Positions 39,481 to 51,410 of a stretch of DNA of 64,000 nt are shown here, one piece after another. Below the pieces are notes generated by a model, which did not search any database, was not told the DNA's origin, and saw nothing but the letters and a program-made list of their open reading frames with translations. The number at the start of each line of letters is the position of its first letter. Positions within the stretch are counted from its first letter, which is position 1. The stretch covers positions 44,924,001 through 44,988,000 of the forward strand of contig NC_090986.1 in assembly GCF_041146395.1 (NCBI RefSeq), read 5' to 3'. The stretch is from Eulemur rufifrons. Lineage: Eukaryota > Chordata > Mammalia > Primates > Lemuridae. The position numbers were made by a program, and so were the translations under genes.

Positions 39481-40635
39481 AATTTACCTATAGCTAAAGT
39501 TCAGAGTAGAATTTGAATCCTGGGCTGATTATATTTCTTAATCTTCACAGTAGGTGTTTTCTCTTTTGTTCCCATCTTAGGGAATTGAAATATATCCATT
39601 ATATTAATAATCATATAATTTTTATTGCTCATAGAGTTTAACAAATTCATGTCCTTTAAGATAAGAATGAGCTCTGATGACAACCATGAAGAAAAGTTTA
39701 TGTTCATTCACAATTGTCCTTTGAAAAACTCAAAACTTAAAATTATAAAGCTAAAATAGAAAATACTGATTATTCAAAAAAGCAGGTTTAGTAACATATT
39801 TGCCAACTGAAATTGAAGACTGAATATCTAAGAAAATGACCAAAGTTAAGTTAATTTTCATTCTGAATGTCTTATTTTCATCCAACAATGTCAAATACAC
39901 AGAGTAGAAGCTGACATAAATTCTTACTGATTAAAAATAATGATATTATTGATATGTGAATTGCTTCTTTTAACACACTGTACAATGAATGTATAGGTAA
40001 TTTGAAGGTCATTTATATTTATATGTTTATTTTATGTATGAATTTGAAGAGCATCTTCTTTATAACCAACTCACCCTTTGCCTTAACTATAAGATTTTCC
40101 TAAATATTCTAGAAAGTAAGTGGGTCTCCTTTTATCTGTTTTAATAAGTATTCAATATAAATATTCTCCTTTTATGTATTTAATATGGTCATTAAAAAAG
40201 CATTGTTTCTGTTTTGCTTTTAAAACTAGCAGGATTTACCAGGTTGTTTTATTACTTACTATGAAGCGACAGCTAATGAGTTCCTGGGATCAGGTCAATC
40301 TGGGAAGGTGTCACCCCAGATGTATATCATAGTTCTAAAAATTATGTGGCTTCACGTAGATTTAGGTGTTAACAAATACTCAAAACAAGATAAACATTGA
40401 TAGTGGATGTGTTCCAAGTGAATAAGGAAGTTTGGTCAAAGAGTTCAATCTGTGAAACCATCTTCCATGAGATAGCCAGGTCTTGATTTTGTTCTTACTT
40501 GATTTTGTCTATTCTCTTTTAAAGACTGAAAGGCAAGCCCTTGATTTCCTAAAGTAACCCTTTGGTTGATTGAGAGACCTTCAGAAAATTTTTGGTTCAA
40601 ACTTCTTAGGAAGATTTACCTTCTGTTTTATTTAA

Positions 40636-40647
40636 CCACTAGAGGGC
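40636..40647 (+). promoter_or_regulatory. CTCF core motif
   Basis: CCACTAGAGGGC matches the CTCF core consensus at every position. It lies in the intron between the first and second DD2 exons and is not in a repeat that I can recognise. CTCF binding here would shape chromatin loops or affect exon inclusion. Confidence 0.5.
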
Positions 40648-42369
40648 AAAACTTTCACAGATCACACCATGAACTTCCCATTTAATTAATTATGAACAAT
40701 AAGTTAAAGGTAATAACTATCAATACTTACCTATTATGAATGTGTCTATTGAAGCAGCGTATTACTCTGAAGAGAGAACATAGCAATCCCATTTGGTTCA
40801 ATCTCATGGGAAGAAACAGTGAGAGGTCAATGGCAATGTACCGAGTATTGAGCCCGTAGAGCCACAAGACTGTACAATTGAAATAAATATTTCAGAAATT
40901 ACTGTTTCTTTTTAAAGAGACTTATAAATAATTATCTTTGGAAAGGGAAATAGAAGGCAAGTAACTTTGTTAAGGTAAGCATATGATTTTCACACTTAAA
41001 TAAAGCAAATTAGCATTTATTTGAAATCAGTTTTAATTACTTTTCTTATAAGATTGTAGCCAATGTACATTTTGTTTAAAAAACAAATTTTTAAAAAATA
41101 CGTGATATAGCAACAATAAACTTAACATGTTAATGGGCTGCCATCTTAAAAATAATAATTATAGTAATAAAAACAGGATATGTGAAAATTAGAAATTAAA
41201 ACTAAAATACTTACTTGGACCATTATTACCTCATCTTACATTTTGACTAAATATTGCATTAAATAAATGTGTTATTGTGCTTCATCCATAGTAAGAAATC
41301 AGGTAGTAAACTTGGAATGATTACTTTTTATGACAAACAGAAAAATTTTCTCATACTGATTCTGTAACATTGACATCCACAATGTTTATCAACCATCAAA
41401 AAAATGATTTTGAAGAAAAACACATATATGCTTCCCATATATCGATTAGTTGCCATATATATGGAGTAAAAGTTTAAAATACATTTTGGGAAGAACGTTT
41501 ATTTGCTATCATTTATTGATTATATATAATATACAAACATTCAAATTGTCCAGTAGGAGAAAAGTGTTTCATAATTGACTTTTTGTATTGTAATCTACTT
41601 TTTTACATAAAGAACACATTATTGTTATTGGTAGCACATTATTGTTAGCAGTGAGATTTTATACTCCACCAGATTTCTGCAGAGTGAAAGTATAATACAT
41701 TTCTTGAAATATTTTATAGTGCTATATGTTTGCTGTGTTGAAATTATCTCAGAAAATAACTTCATCCAAACAAAAACATTTCTACTTATATATGTTAACA
41801 ATAACTGAGAGTATTTTGCTCCTAATATGTAAAAAATATTTATTGCATCTTCTAAAATTTTAAGAAAGAATTATTTAAAACAGAGCTGGTTTAGCTTTCT
41901 TTTCCAAAACATTTGTAGTAGAAATGTTCCATTTGCTACTCAAAATGGGTATCCCATAAGAAGACAGGAGGCACAACTTATAAAGGTTTGCCTGTTCAAA
42001 TGACTCTGCACTATTCTGATTCAAGGACAGAGAACTAAGCCACAAAAGTCATTTAATCAAGCTTCCTTAAGCAGTGAATACAAATATTTACTAAAATTAG
42101 TTTCCCATTAAATTTATCTTTACATATGACAATTAAAGCGATTCTTGCAATGTAATAGTTCAAGGCTAACATAAAAAAATTGGCCTCCTTGGATGTTTTA
42201 CTGAGAATATTTTAGGCAAAGGTGGTTTTTTTTCAAACTTCCTCTTTGTAGGTTGACTCAGTCCAATGGGAAAACCAAATGAATAATATAAAAAACATAG
42301 ACCAATTGTAAATTAGCAGCATTACAAAAATTAAAAAAAAAATAATAGTGTCTATACATTCTTTTCTAG

Positions 42370-42513
42370 CCATAGTTCAAAAGAGGCTAAAGAAGGAGAA
42401 GAAGGCAAAGAGAAAATTGCAGGAAGCCCTTGAATTTGAGACAAAACGGCGTGAGCAAGCAGAACAGACGCTAAAACAGGCAGCTTCAACAGATAGTCTC
42501 AGGGTGTTGAATG
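42370..42513 (+). CDS. DACH1: DACH1 coding exon, basic second half of the DD2 coiled coil
   Basis: Coding exon of DACH1, 144 nt, reading (A)IVQKRLKKEKKAKRKLQE and continuing to AASTDSLRVLN plus one base. It enters and leaves in the same codon phase, so skipping it would keep the frame while removing 48 residues of the coiled coil. The KRLKKEKKAKRK cluster is strongly basic and could add to nuclear targeting or nucleic-acid contact; that is inference. The acceptor is cattcttttctag and the donor ATG|GTAAGT is near consensus, the strongest of the four. The next intron is only 488 nt, so this exon and the following one form a tight pair. Confidence 0.95.
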
Positions 42514-43001
42514 GTAAGTTATGCATGACTAACTTTCACTTTTAATATTCAAAGGACAATTTAGACATGTGTTTGTGGTTTTGTATATTTTTACGTCTTG
42601 TGATTCATTCAACTATGCTTGTAACTGAAAGCATGGTGGAAAGAATGTGTTGGGAGAAATGCCTTATTTCATAGGTGCTCCCACTGTTTTGATTCTTAAC
42701 TCCAGAATATGGGACCTAGCATTGTTTCTCTGCTTAACAAATTGTATTTCTACTGAAACATGCTAAGATATCAATCTGAAAGCCTTCTACCCCCTGTCCT
42801 ATTTTATGAACAATGTTGCATTACTTATCTATTCAAATCATCTCCAAAATTTTATGGTTATGGTTTTTGTTCAACCTTTAAAAGATGACAAAGATTTCTG
42901 TAATTTTAATTCAGCAGCAAGGTAACAGGTTGTCCTTTTTTTATAAAGGACAATAGGAATCAAATGAAATATGTGTCACTCTTACCTTTCTGTGCTTTTA
43001 G
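42514..43001 (+). other. DACH1: DACH1 short intron, 488 nt
   Basis: Begins gtaagt and ends gcttttag. It has no recognised repeat. Its short length between two in-frame, skippable exons makes it a possible place for splicing control, but no specific element can be named. Confidence 0.92.
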
Positions 43002-43070
43002 ACTCTCTGACCCCAGAGATAGAAGCTGACCGCAGTGGCGGCAGAACAGATGCTGAAAGGACAATACAAG
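43002..43070 (+). CDS. DACH1: DACH1 coding exon, acidic C-terminal linker
   Basis: Short coding exon of DACH1, 69 nt, encoding (D)SLTPEIEADRSGGRTDAE followed by RTIQ and one base. The acceptor tttctgtgcttttag has a good pyrimidine tract; the donor is AAG|GTAGGA. Like the exon before it, it starts and ends after the first base of a codon and its length is a multiple of three, so it can be skipped without breaking the frame. It lies after the coiled coil and is rich in Asp, Glu, Arg and Gly, so probably unstructured. In known DACH1 only about a dozen further residues follow from a final exon. No copy of that exon was recognised in the 20.9 kb downstream within this window. Confidence 0.94.
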
Positions 43071-45734
43071 GTAGGAATTTGCAGAAGGCTATAAATCTAG
43101 ATCTTGCTATATGAGTTTTTCCTTAGCTTTAGCCTGCTATTCAAGCATGTAGCCTACCATCTGGGCCACATCAAAACAAGTTCAAACAAGGTCAAGTTCA
43201 TCTTGCTTGTTTATATGAGTGAATTCATTTTGTGCTGATAGATTTTCTTTAAATTAACAGGTCATTTCTGTTTATACAATGCAATTAAAAAGGAATAATT
43301 AATTTTAAACAATGTATGATTTAATCTTGGACACAGTAAATGTGTTTTATTGAATGTTTGAAGCCCAATCTAATGCAGGAAGGGTTTATAAGTTCTATGC
43401 TACATAAATAAAATTGTGAGTTAATCAAATAGGTAGTCCTTACAATTTAAAAACGTCTAACTACTCATTTTTATGACAGTTACTACAAGATACATGCAAA
43501 ATGGACTAGTTGAATGTTAACAATAAATAGGATTGTTTAGTTCCTATGTGGATTTTCCAAATGTTCTGTATGCCATTATATACATTTTAATAATACAAAT
43601 CTGCTGAGCAAAATCATATATAGAATACCAAAGGGAGTTGTTTTAAACACTCAGTGGAGCTAAATATAAATGCAGCCGAGACTCACTATTAGGAAGGAAT
43701 AAAATCAGAAGGTAGCATTTATAGTCAAACATCTATTCTAGACAACAAACTCAACAAAACAACAAGAATACTAAACAGTAAAAAGAGCATTTGTTTTCTA
43801 TGTTAAATGAAGATGATTCTTCAAAGGGAAGCCTAAAATGATTAACTGCCATAATCCTCCCAATTGCTTTTATTTTGCATTTTAAGCTCAATCATTTTTA
43901 GGATATTGTATGACATTAATTGTGTTACTTAATCAGCTGCAAAAGTGTCATTCTTGGCTTAGTGTAAAGGAAATATACTTTCGTAAAGCATTATATGTAC
44001 AATAAGTAACGATCAGAAACTTGAAGTAACATTCCTGGGGAAAGAATGTTACCTTTTTGTGTGTATATTTATTTTACCTGAGGCCATTATAATTAGTTTT
44101 AAATCCTAAAGCTTGAACCATATGTTAATAGGAGACATCTCCTTGGATGTACAAGATTAATGCAATTGTAGACGGAGAAAAGATCTTAATTTTTAGAACA
44201 TTACGGATTTCAGCACAATTATTTATGTGTGTGTTTGCATGTATAACATCACCAAAATTATAAGAATTCTATTGCATCTTATAAGAATTGTATACAGATG
44301 TTAACAAACTGCTGTTAACAAAAACCAGTCCACTTTATCAGGAACCATAGCCTCAATAAGGAAAATGTAAATGTCAGTGCCTGTTTGTATACGCTGGGAC
44401 TACTCATGCACTAACTTAGATAAAGTTGAAATGTTCTAAGAAAGCACGTAAGCCCCTAGGTAGGTGTGATATATAAATTATCTGGTATACACAGAATCTT
44501 CAAGGTGGTCCAAACTCAATCTAGAAAACATTATAGGCAATATAGTTCTATATATACATGAGAGATTTATTGTTAATATTAAGAAGTGATTAAACAATTA
44601 TTAAACATTTTTATAGTTGACATAATATGTATGCCATGAGTTTGCTACCAGCAACATTTTGGTCATTAATCATGTTATGCTTATTTTTATTTGAATCTAT
44701 AAAATTCACATATATTCAAGTATAAACTTCAATATGTTCAAGGCCTTGCTGTATGAGGTTGAAATATTGACAACTCCCAATTTCCATTGTTGTGATTTGC
44801 TTATTCTGAAGAAAAGTTTTAATCACAAATCACCTTCCTTTTGGCATCTAGAATGCTATCAGTTGAGGAACACAGTAAACCCACCCAAACAACTTCAAGA
44901 TTAGGGAAACAAAACATTTAAAGCAAAATATAAATTATTATGGGATTATTTTTGCTTTAATTTGTAATATGAAATCTGTATTCACTTCATCCATTCATTC
45001 AGCTAGTCAATTGTATTATCAAAATGCACAGTTTTCAATAAAGCACTTTACTCATATTTGTGATAAGTATTAGACAATATGGGTTGTACCCAAACATAAT
45101 TTTAAGAAAACACTGAGTATAAATGTTTCCTTTTTAGTTGCTAAGAAGGCATTTCACCAGCAGTTGGACTATTTCAAGACTTTTAAAATAGAGCAAAGAG
45201 ATCATTTTTTACTACTCTAACCCCATTAAATTAACTATTTAGCCCTTTGAATTATTTTTTACAAACTTAGACTAAATTAATACATTTGGAAGCTAACAGA
45301 ATACAATTAACTGTGAGCAGAAGAAATCAAAGGAAGACTGTACTTAATTAAATGTTGTCTAAGCACAAGAATGAGAAAGGCAAAAAAGAAAGAACCAGAA
45401 CTCATTACTAATTTGTGAAATGGTCTATGTCATGCATTTTGGGAGCTGTGAGCACCTGCTACTTCACAATTCAAGAATGACAAACACACAGAGCCTCTTG
45501 CTTCCCTGGCCCTCTCTCTCCCAGTGTCCCCAAGCCCAGGTGTTATGACATTCTTGCTCCTAAGCCAGCCATAACTGAAAATATTTTGTATTCCAAAATA
45601 AACTCAACTTATTGAAAAAGACAAAATAAGCCCACAATTTTTTATGCACGTCATGTATTTATTTATTTACTTTTTAACATTGTGGCAATAAATAAATGCC
45701 ACACATGGCCCGAGAGTTAGTCACCTAGAAGTTG

Positions 45735-45759
45735 GGCACTTAAATACTGCTTAAGTGCC
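45735..45759. promoter_or_regulatory. Perfect inverted repeat with paired NK2-like half sites
   Basis: GGCACTTAA, seven bases, then TTAAGTGCC. Each arm contains the CACTTAA/TTAAGTG core bound by NK2 homeodomain proteins, facing each other. It lies in repeat-free DNA (about 45620-46000) that looks like a conserved non-coding element. Confidence 0.4.
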
Positions 45760-46504
45760 AAATAATTACCCCTAAATAAGAACTCTAGGTTAAGCTAAAT
45801 ATTGCCTCATTGGCATTTTGTATCACCATTTCCATAAACCTACAGAGGTGGGAAAGAGGAAACCAGAAAGCAGTTTAGAAAATATTTCTGAGGAAAGAGC
45901 CCCTAAATAATTTACGTTTCTTGATAAGGTAAATCAGCTCGTGGTACACAGGGATAAATTTTTCATTGCTGATATTTCTACTAACTAACTCAAAATTCAT
46001 GAGTTTGGAGGAGATATTATGAATGCAGAATAAACATCCAGATATTTTTTAAAAAAACATGTTTCAGGAATTGAATTATGTGGCCATTAACTCTCTTATG
46101 CCTTAAGTCATACAGATTTATATGTCATAATTTGTTTTGGAGTTTGAAAAATTTATCCTACTTTGAAGTTTTCTCTAAGATTTTTTTGAATATATAGAGT
46201 AAGCAGAGTACATATAAACACTAATTGAGGAGTTTTGTGGACTAGTCAATAAATATCCTTCAAAACCCCTTCTGCCTCTACACACATAAAGCCACACACA
46301 CACACACTCTTTATGTAGCCAAATGTATTATATGATGGCTTTTGTCAGTTAGGTCCTAGTCTTATTACATTCTCTCTCCTTAGGCAATGGCATTTACTTA
46401 AATGATTTCTTTAACCTACATATTTTGAATATTTGTAAAGATATATCTCCACCCCATTCAGACATCTCTTAGAAGCTGCAGATAATAATGTCCAACTTTT
46501 TATT

Positions 46505-47110
46505 TGATTGTCTCACAGAGCCCTCAAAGTTCAATGCACAAACCTGAAAGTTTCCTCTTCTCCGCAGACCTGTCTTCCTCCAGTGTTCCTTCCCTGTGGT
46601 ACCTTCATTCATCCAATCCAGTATCCTCCTTTCTATATAAAGAAGGAAGAATGTAGCTTGACGATTGCCTCCTTACTCCCTCACCCTCTGCATCCAGTCA
46701 CAACTCTTTCCCTGCAATCTCCGTGGAAGCTTTTTGTTCTTGTTTTCCTGAAAGTTGTACTTCTTTCCTTACCTACCAGGGACATGTTTCTCTCTTCCTT
46801 GCCTTTACCTACCCACTCTTTAAGTCCGAGCTTAGAAGTCAGTAACTCGAGGAACACTTCCTAGACCCCTCACTCTGCCCCTGTGGCACCTCCCCCACCA
46901 ACTAGTTTGGCCTCTTAGAGATTCTTGTCACACCTTTTACTTGTCCACAGGAACATACTGTATATACGTATTAATAGTTCCTTGTCCAATGCCTTTTCTT
47001 CTCTCCCTGGGAACTGGAACAGAGCATGAACCATGCCTATTGGTTCACTACTGTGCCCTATTGTCTGGCATAGTGTTTGGCACATAGTGGTGCCACTATG
47101 TATTCCCTCG
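46505..47110 (+). mobile_element. L2 LINE 3' end
   Basis: Forward L2: aagtcagtaactcgaggaac, cacctcccccaccaactagt, agattcttgtcacacctttt, gaaccatgcctattggttca, then ggcatagtgtttggcacata. The 118-codon open frame at 46508 lies within this pyrimidine-rich repeat and is not a gene. Confidence 0.75.
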
Positions 47111-48014
47111 AGGAATGAATCAGCCATTGATAAATTAGGATGTATATTAGATCTTGTGGCTATGAAGATCCTTATTGTTCTGACATTTCTCAGTATTTGG
47201 TTGGAGAGACTGATGGAAGGAAATAAAGGGTGACATGATTCTGTCAAAGAAAGTCAGAATTACAAATTCTGGCATAATGAATGCCTGTATCTATAGCTGA
47301 ATTAACAGTATATGTTCATGCTTCTTTGCGTGCATTTCTCATTTTCTTTTCTTCTTTACATGTTTGACCTAAGATTTGGATTCTGTAAATACTCACATCC
47401 AACTTTCCATTTAAAATTCATATTTAATTTAACATACCATAATCACATTTCCTAACCAGCATTTTCTTCTTTTGTTTAATACGCATTAACCTCATGCTTC
47501 TTTTCTGGTTTACTTATTATAATTGCAAATGGTAAAATTGTTTAGGTGATCAATACATAGATATGATTTATAACATGAACAAATCATGGATATTGCTGTT
47601 CCATCTATGTCTCTTGTAAAATTTTCAAAAAGTTTTGAAAGTTCATTTTCAAAATGGTACTTTTTTGTTTTTACTTTTTAAGTAAAGTCCTGCCTTCTTA
47701 AACAAAAAAAAATTGTCAAAATCAAATGGGGACATAGTAGTTCCTCTGACATCTTAGAATATCTGCAAGTTCTGCTTGCAAAATCTTGACTTCACTTGCA
47801 AGTACATCTCTTTTATTTACATCCAATGGCCATAATCAAAACTGTTTGGCTTTTTATTCTTTTTTGACTGATCTCAGATCATAGAAAAGCAAATATTCTT
47901 CCAATAAAAAGACATAAAAGACTTGCCTTCACATTAACAATCTCCTTTTTTCCAATTTAAAAATATCCTCTTTCTGCTTTCTAGATATTTAGAGATACAT
48001 GCTGAATTTTAAAA

Positions 48015-48245
48015 TTATCCATTATTTAACAAATATTTATTCAATGTTGATGCTATGCCAAGCATGGTTTTAGGATGTTACTGCCTTAGCATTGGGAAAT
48101 AACTTTAAGATACATTAAATTTCTTTATTGTGCAAAAGAGGAAATAGAGGCTTGGTGAGAGTAGATGACTTGTTAAAAGTAACACCAAGAGTTTATTGGA
48201 GTTGGGATCATAATGTAGTAAAGTTGCTTTCCACATTGCCTTATG
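48015..48245 (-). mobile_element. MIR SINE
   Basis: Reversed: tttattcaatgttgatgcta, gaggaaatagaggcttggtg, cttgttaaaagtaacaccaa, in MIR order. Confidence 0.7.
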
Positions 48246-48544
48246 TTCTTCCTGATTGCTTTTAAATTAGGATTGTTAAATTATGCCGTCTTTGCTCCTT
48301 TATATGACTATTATTATTATTTCTTTAGTAACTTACAGCTTAAAGTATCATACTTCATGTCATTCTTATGAAGGGGATTTATATCTTTGATCAAGCTTTA
48401 GTATTAAATCAAATGTTCTACCACTTAATGAATTTCCTAGTAATACATCTTTTCATTGAGACTTAGATATGTTAATAATGGGTGGAAGTATTTACTTTTT
48501 AAAACAGTGTGGTGGCTTGGGAACTGAAACTGAGCCTTTTCTGT

Positions 48545-48690
48545 ATATTATAATTTAAAGGCAAGGTAACCTGATCTTTGAGTGGCTAATTAACTTTCTC
48601 ACAGACACACTACTAGTTAGTGGAGTTGCTGGAATATGAATCCAGATTCATAACCCCAAAGCCCTTGTTTTCTCCACCATTCCTTTCTGC
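48545..48690 (-). mobile_element. MIR SINE, partial
   Basis: Reversed: tctcacagacacactactag, tggaatatgaatccagattc, cccaaagcccttgttttctc. Confidence 0.65.
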
Positions 48691-49157
48691 CTGTACTTAC
48701 ATGTCTCTCTTATAGGATAACCACTGGCAGCCATATTACGCATTTTGGATAGTTAGCATATTGTGTGTTAATGACTGAAAAAGTCCAAAACAGTCTACTA
48801 CCAGGGAATGATATACAATTGGAAAACTGTCTCCTTTCCTGCTCTTTACTTTTTTATCAGCCAGTATGCCTATACTATATTTACAGACACTTCCAGACAG
48901 ACTGGAGGAAACCTTACTCTAAGCAAAGAAAATAAAGTAGTAACTTAAAAAAATTAAGAAATTAATCATATTTAGAGAAAAGGTTCATCTGCATCTCTAC
49001 AATAAGCATATAATGAACTTATAAAAAATTAAAATGTCATAAACAAATCCAATTTTGAAGTAATATATGACTCTTGGAGACCCTCTTTGTTTCTTGTGAA
49101 GTATGTATTTAAATATAAGTTGCTAAATGGTATCCCAAGACTTTCATATTTTGAGGC

Positions 49158-49374
49158 TGCTGTCCGCAAACCCCTGGTCTGTTAGGAACTGAGCACACAG
49201 CAGGAGACGAGCTGCAGGTGAGCCAACGAAGCTTCTGTATTTACAGCCACTCCCCCTCGCCTGCATCACCGCCTGAGCTCTGCCTCCAAGCACCCCCCAA
49301 CCCCCACCCCTGTCTGTTGAAAACTTGTCTTCCACAAAAAGGGTCCCTGCTGCCAAAAAAGGTAAAAGGTACTG
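49158..49374. mobile_element. hAT-type non-autonomous DNA transposon, internally deleted
   Basis: A GC-rich island in AT-rich DNA: ggtctgttaggaactgagca, acacagcaggagacgagctg, cgcctgagctctgcctcc, then a jump to gaaaacttgtcttccacaaa and gtccctgctgccaaaaaagg. I know these blocks from a common mammalian hAT-like element, although I cannot name it. The middle part of the family is missing between about 49287 and 49290. Confidence 0.75.
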
Positions 49375-49559
49375 AACCGAACCTTACTTAAACTTACCAC
49401 TTTTAAGATCTTTATGAAAGTATCATTCAAATTCCATTGTCATTCAATTGTTTTATTTAGAATTCTATTTCTAATACTTAAAAGCAGACCTTTCAGTTTA
49501 GTGTGGGAGTCGGGTTCTTTGGGCACCCCTACAGAATCCAGAAGTTAAGAAACACTAAA

Positions 49560-49735
49560 AGTTAGATCTGGACTGTAATCTCTGCCCCACTTTTTTTTTT
49601 TTTTTTTTTTCTTTAGCAATAGCTTAACCTCAGAGAGTTGTTGTGAAGATTAAATACAATAATCCACGTAAAGCACGTAGCACATACTGAGCAAAAGTAT
49701 GTACACAGTTAAGTTTTAGCTGTTAATATTCAATT
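49560..49735 (+). mobile_element. MIR SINE interrupted by a T-run
   Basis: Forward MIR: ctggactgtaatctctgccc, then a run of about 22 T, then cttaacctcagagagttgtt and gtgaagattaaatacaataa. The T-run sits where the MIR core should be. Confidence 0.65.
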
Positions 49736-50199
49736 TTATTATGAGTTAATATATTTACTACAGGGCATGGAAACTGGTAAATGCTAAAGCTATTATTGTT
49801 CTAATATATAATTTACATTTCCTATTTTGGAAAATTGGTCTGTATTTATAATACAATTTTGAAAATTAGTCCCATAGTAAAGTGTTTGTGAAGATTTACA
49901 AGAACTTTTTAGTGTTACCTGAACCAAGTTTTCCATATTTAAAAATGTCTTTATTTACATTATTAATAAAAGAAGAAAGGGTGAGAAGGGGAGATTTTCT
50001 TAAAAACAAAACAAACAAACAAGATATCAAGATTTAAAACTAGTTTCTGGGCTACCAGTATTGCATATTGACTATTTAGTCACTTAGAAATAAGTACTTA
50101 ACACAGAGATTATTTTAAACCATTATTCTCAATCTTAAAGTATAAATATTAAAATTATATTACTATGAGCTAAACAAAACAATAATAAATTTACTTCTA

Positions 50200-50400
50200 G
50201 TCCCTTGGCACTGGTTTCTGGTGTTTGGCAGCATTTCAGTGCAGCTAATCAATTTAAGACAGCCCTGATTAAATTGCACAAAAGGTGATATTGATTGTAG
50301 GCAGTAACCAATAAACAAGCTATTGTTCTATAGTTATCATAGGTCATTGTTAACTACTCATTTAACTAGACAATCAGTTATTAATATTAAATAGGAAGTT
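50200..50400. promoter_or_regulatory. Candidate conserved non-coding element
   Basis: Repeat-free segment with a forkhead-type ATAAACA (50311-50317) next to a SOX-type ATTGTT (50322-50327) and several TAAT cores. Inference from motif grouping. Confidence 0.3.
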
Positions 50401-50599
50401 TCAGGGATATTTATAAATTTTAATATTTTATAAAATTTTGTAATATATTTTCTCATAATTTCAGTATAAACATCTTTATTCTTCTAAAAATGCACAAAAA
50501 AGTAAATCTTGTTTTTGAGTGTAAGTGAATATATTTAAACTCCAAATGCTGAGGGCCTCTTGCAGGTTTTTGTTGGAACGGCTTCTTACATAATTTAAA

Positions 50600-50662
50600 T
50601 TATACATAACCTAAACATTTGTACCCCCGTAATATGCTGGAATAAAAATTAAAAAATAAAAT
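50600..50662 (+). mobile_element. Short L1-like 3' end insertion with target-site duplication
   Basis: A 63-bp insert, acataacctaaacatttgta then a cccccgtaatatgctgg segment and an A-rich tail with AATAAA. It is flanked by 10-bp direct repeats ataatttaaa at 50590-50599 and 50663-50672. This is the mark of L1-driven insertion of an extremely 5'-truncated element. The 3' end does not match the human L1PA tail that I know. Confidence 0.55.
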
Positions 50663-51284
50663 ATAATTTAAAGTAATTATACATGAAATAGAAATGGTGA
50701 GCATTGTTAAGTATGAAGCTGCTCAAAAGAGTAAAAAAATATAACTCACTATAATTATTCACCACATAGAATTATTTTAGTGTATTATTCCTAGTGTCCT
50801 AAACTCCTTATTTTTATGAGGGAAAAAAAGCACTGATATTATAATACGTCTGTGTTGAGTAATGACATTTCATGAGGTTTTGTGATGCTATTTCGATTAG
50901 ACAAAGTAAGTTAAGGCAAAGTGATTTGGCTTAGTTCGTAATATATTTGACATCATTTTTTTTTTTGGTAAAAATAATATAATAAGGAGCTGTCACTATG
51001 AGAGTTTAGAAGACATAGAAATTACTTTTATCTAGGAATATCAGGGATAATGGATTGGAATTGGAAGTTTAAAGAGAAAAGTGGACACTGTGCAACTAAA
51101 TTGATATTAAGTGTTGAAACAGAGCATTGTTAATAGGACATATAATAATGTTTTATTATCATAGATAAAATGGAAAAATTGAATTAATTTGGCTTGTTCA
51201 TGAACACGTTTGTAGTTGGGCTTGAATACTATCTGAAGACCTATAGTCAAAGTATAGTGATGTATGGAAATTGGGAAAGATATT

Positions 51285-51410
51285 AGCAGAGGGCGCTAAA
51301 GATCAATGCTAGATCCATTTTGATTTAACATTGTAATTAGTGACATGGAAGAGTGGTTAAACAGTGTGTATCAGTTAAATTCACAGATGATCCTAATTTA
51401 AAAATTATAA
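51285..51410 (+). mobile_element. CR1/L3 LINE reverse-transcriptase fossil
   Basis: The bases around 51325-51394 (ttaacattgtaattagtgac, then aaattcacagatgatcc) correspond to the CR1/L3 block that encodes a FNI-INDL segment and the FADD box of reverse transcriptase. It is degraded and frameshifted. The start is uncertain. A CTCF-like motif sits at its left end. Confidence 0.45.

Larger units (their letters stand above)
39376..42369 (+). other. DACH1: DACH1 intron, 2994 nt
   Basis: Begins gtattt and ends ttttctag. Apart from a TTTTG repeat at about 39455-39480 and a perfect CTCF core motif at 40636-40647, it is unique AT-rich sequence. I recognised no transposon in it, which is unusual for 3 kb of primate intron. 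Confidence 0.9.

Noticed and set aside
45331..45349. ggaagactgtactta, which looks like the start of the last DACH1 exon (Gly-Arg-Leu-Tyr-Leu)
   Set aside because: No AG acceptor in the needed phase precedes it, the following codons do not continue the known tail, and no stop lies at the expected place. A chance match of about a dozen bases.
46508..46864. 118-codon open frame on the + strand
   Set aside because: It lies inside an L2 3' end, is pyrimidine-rich, and has no family resemblance or splice context.
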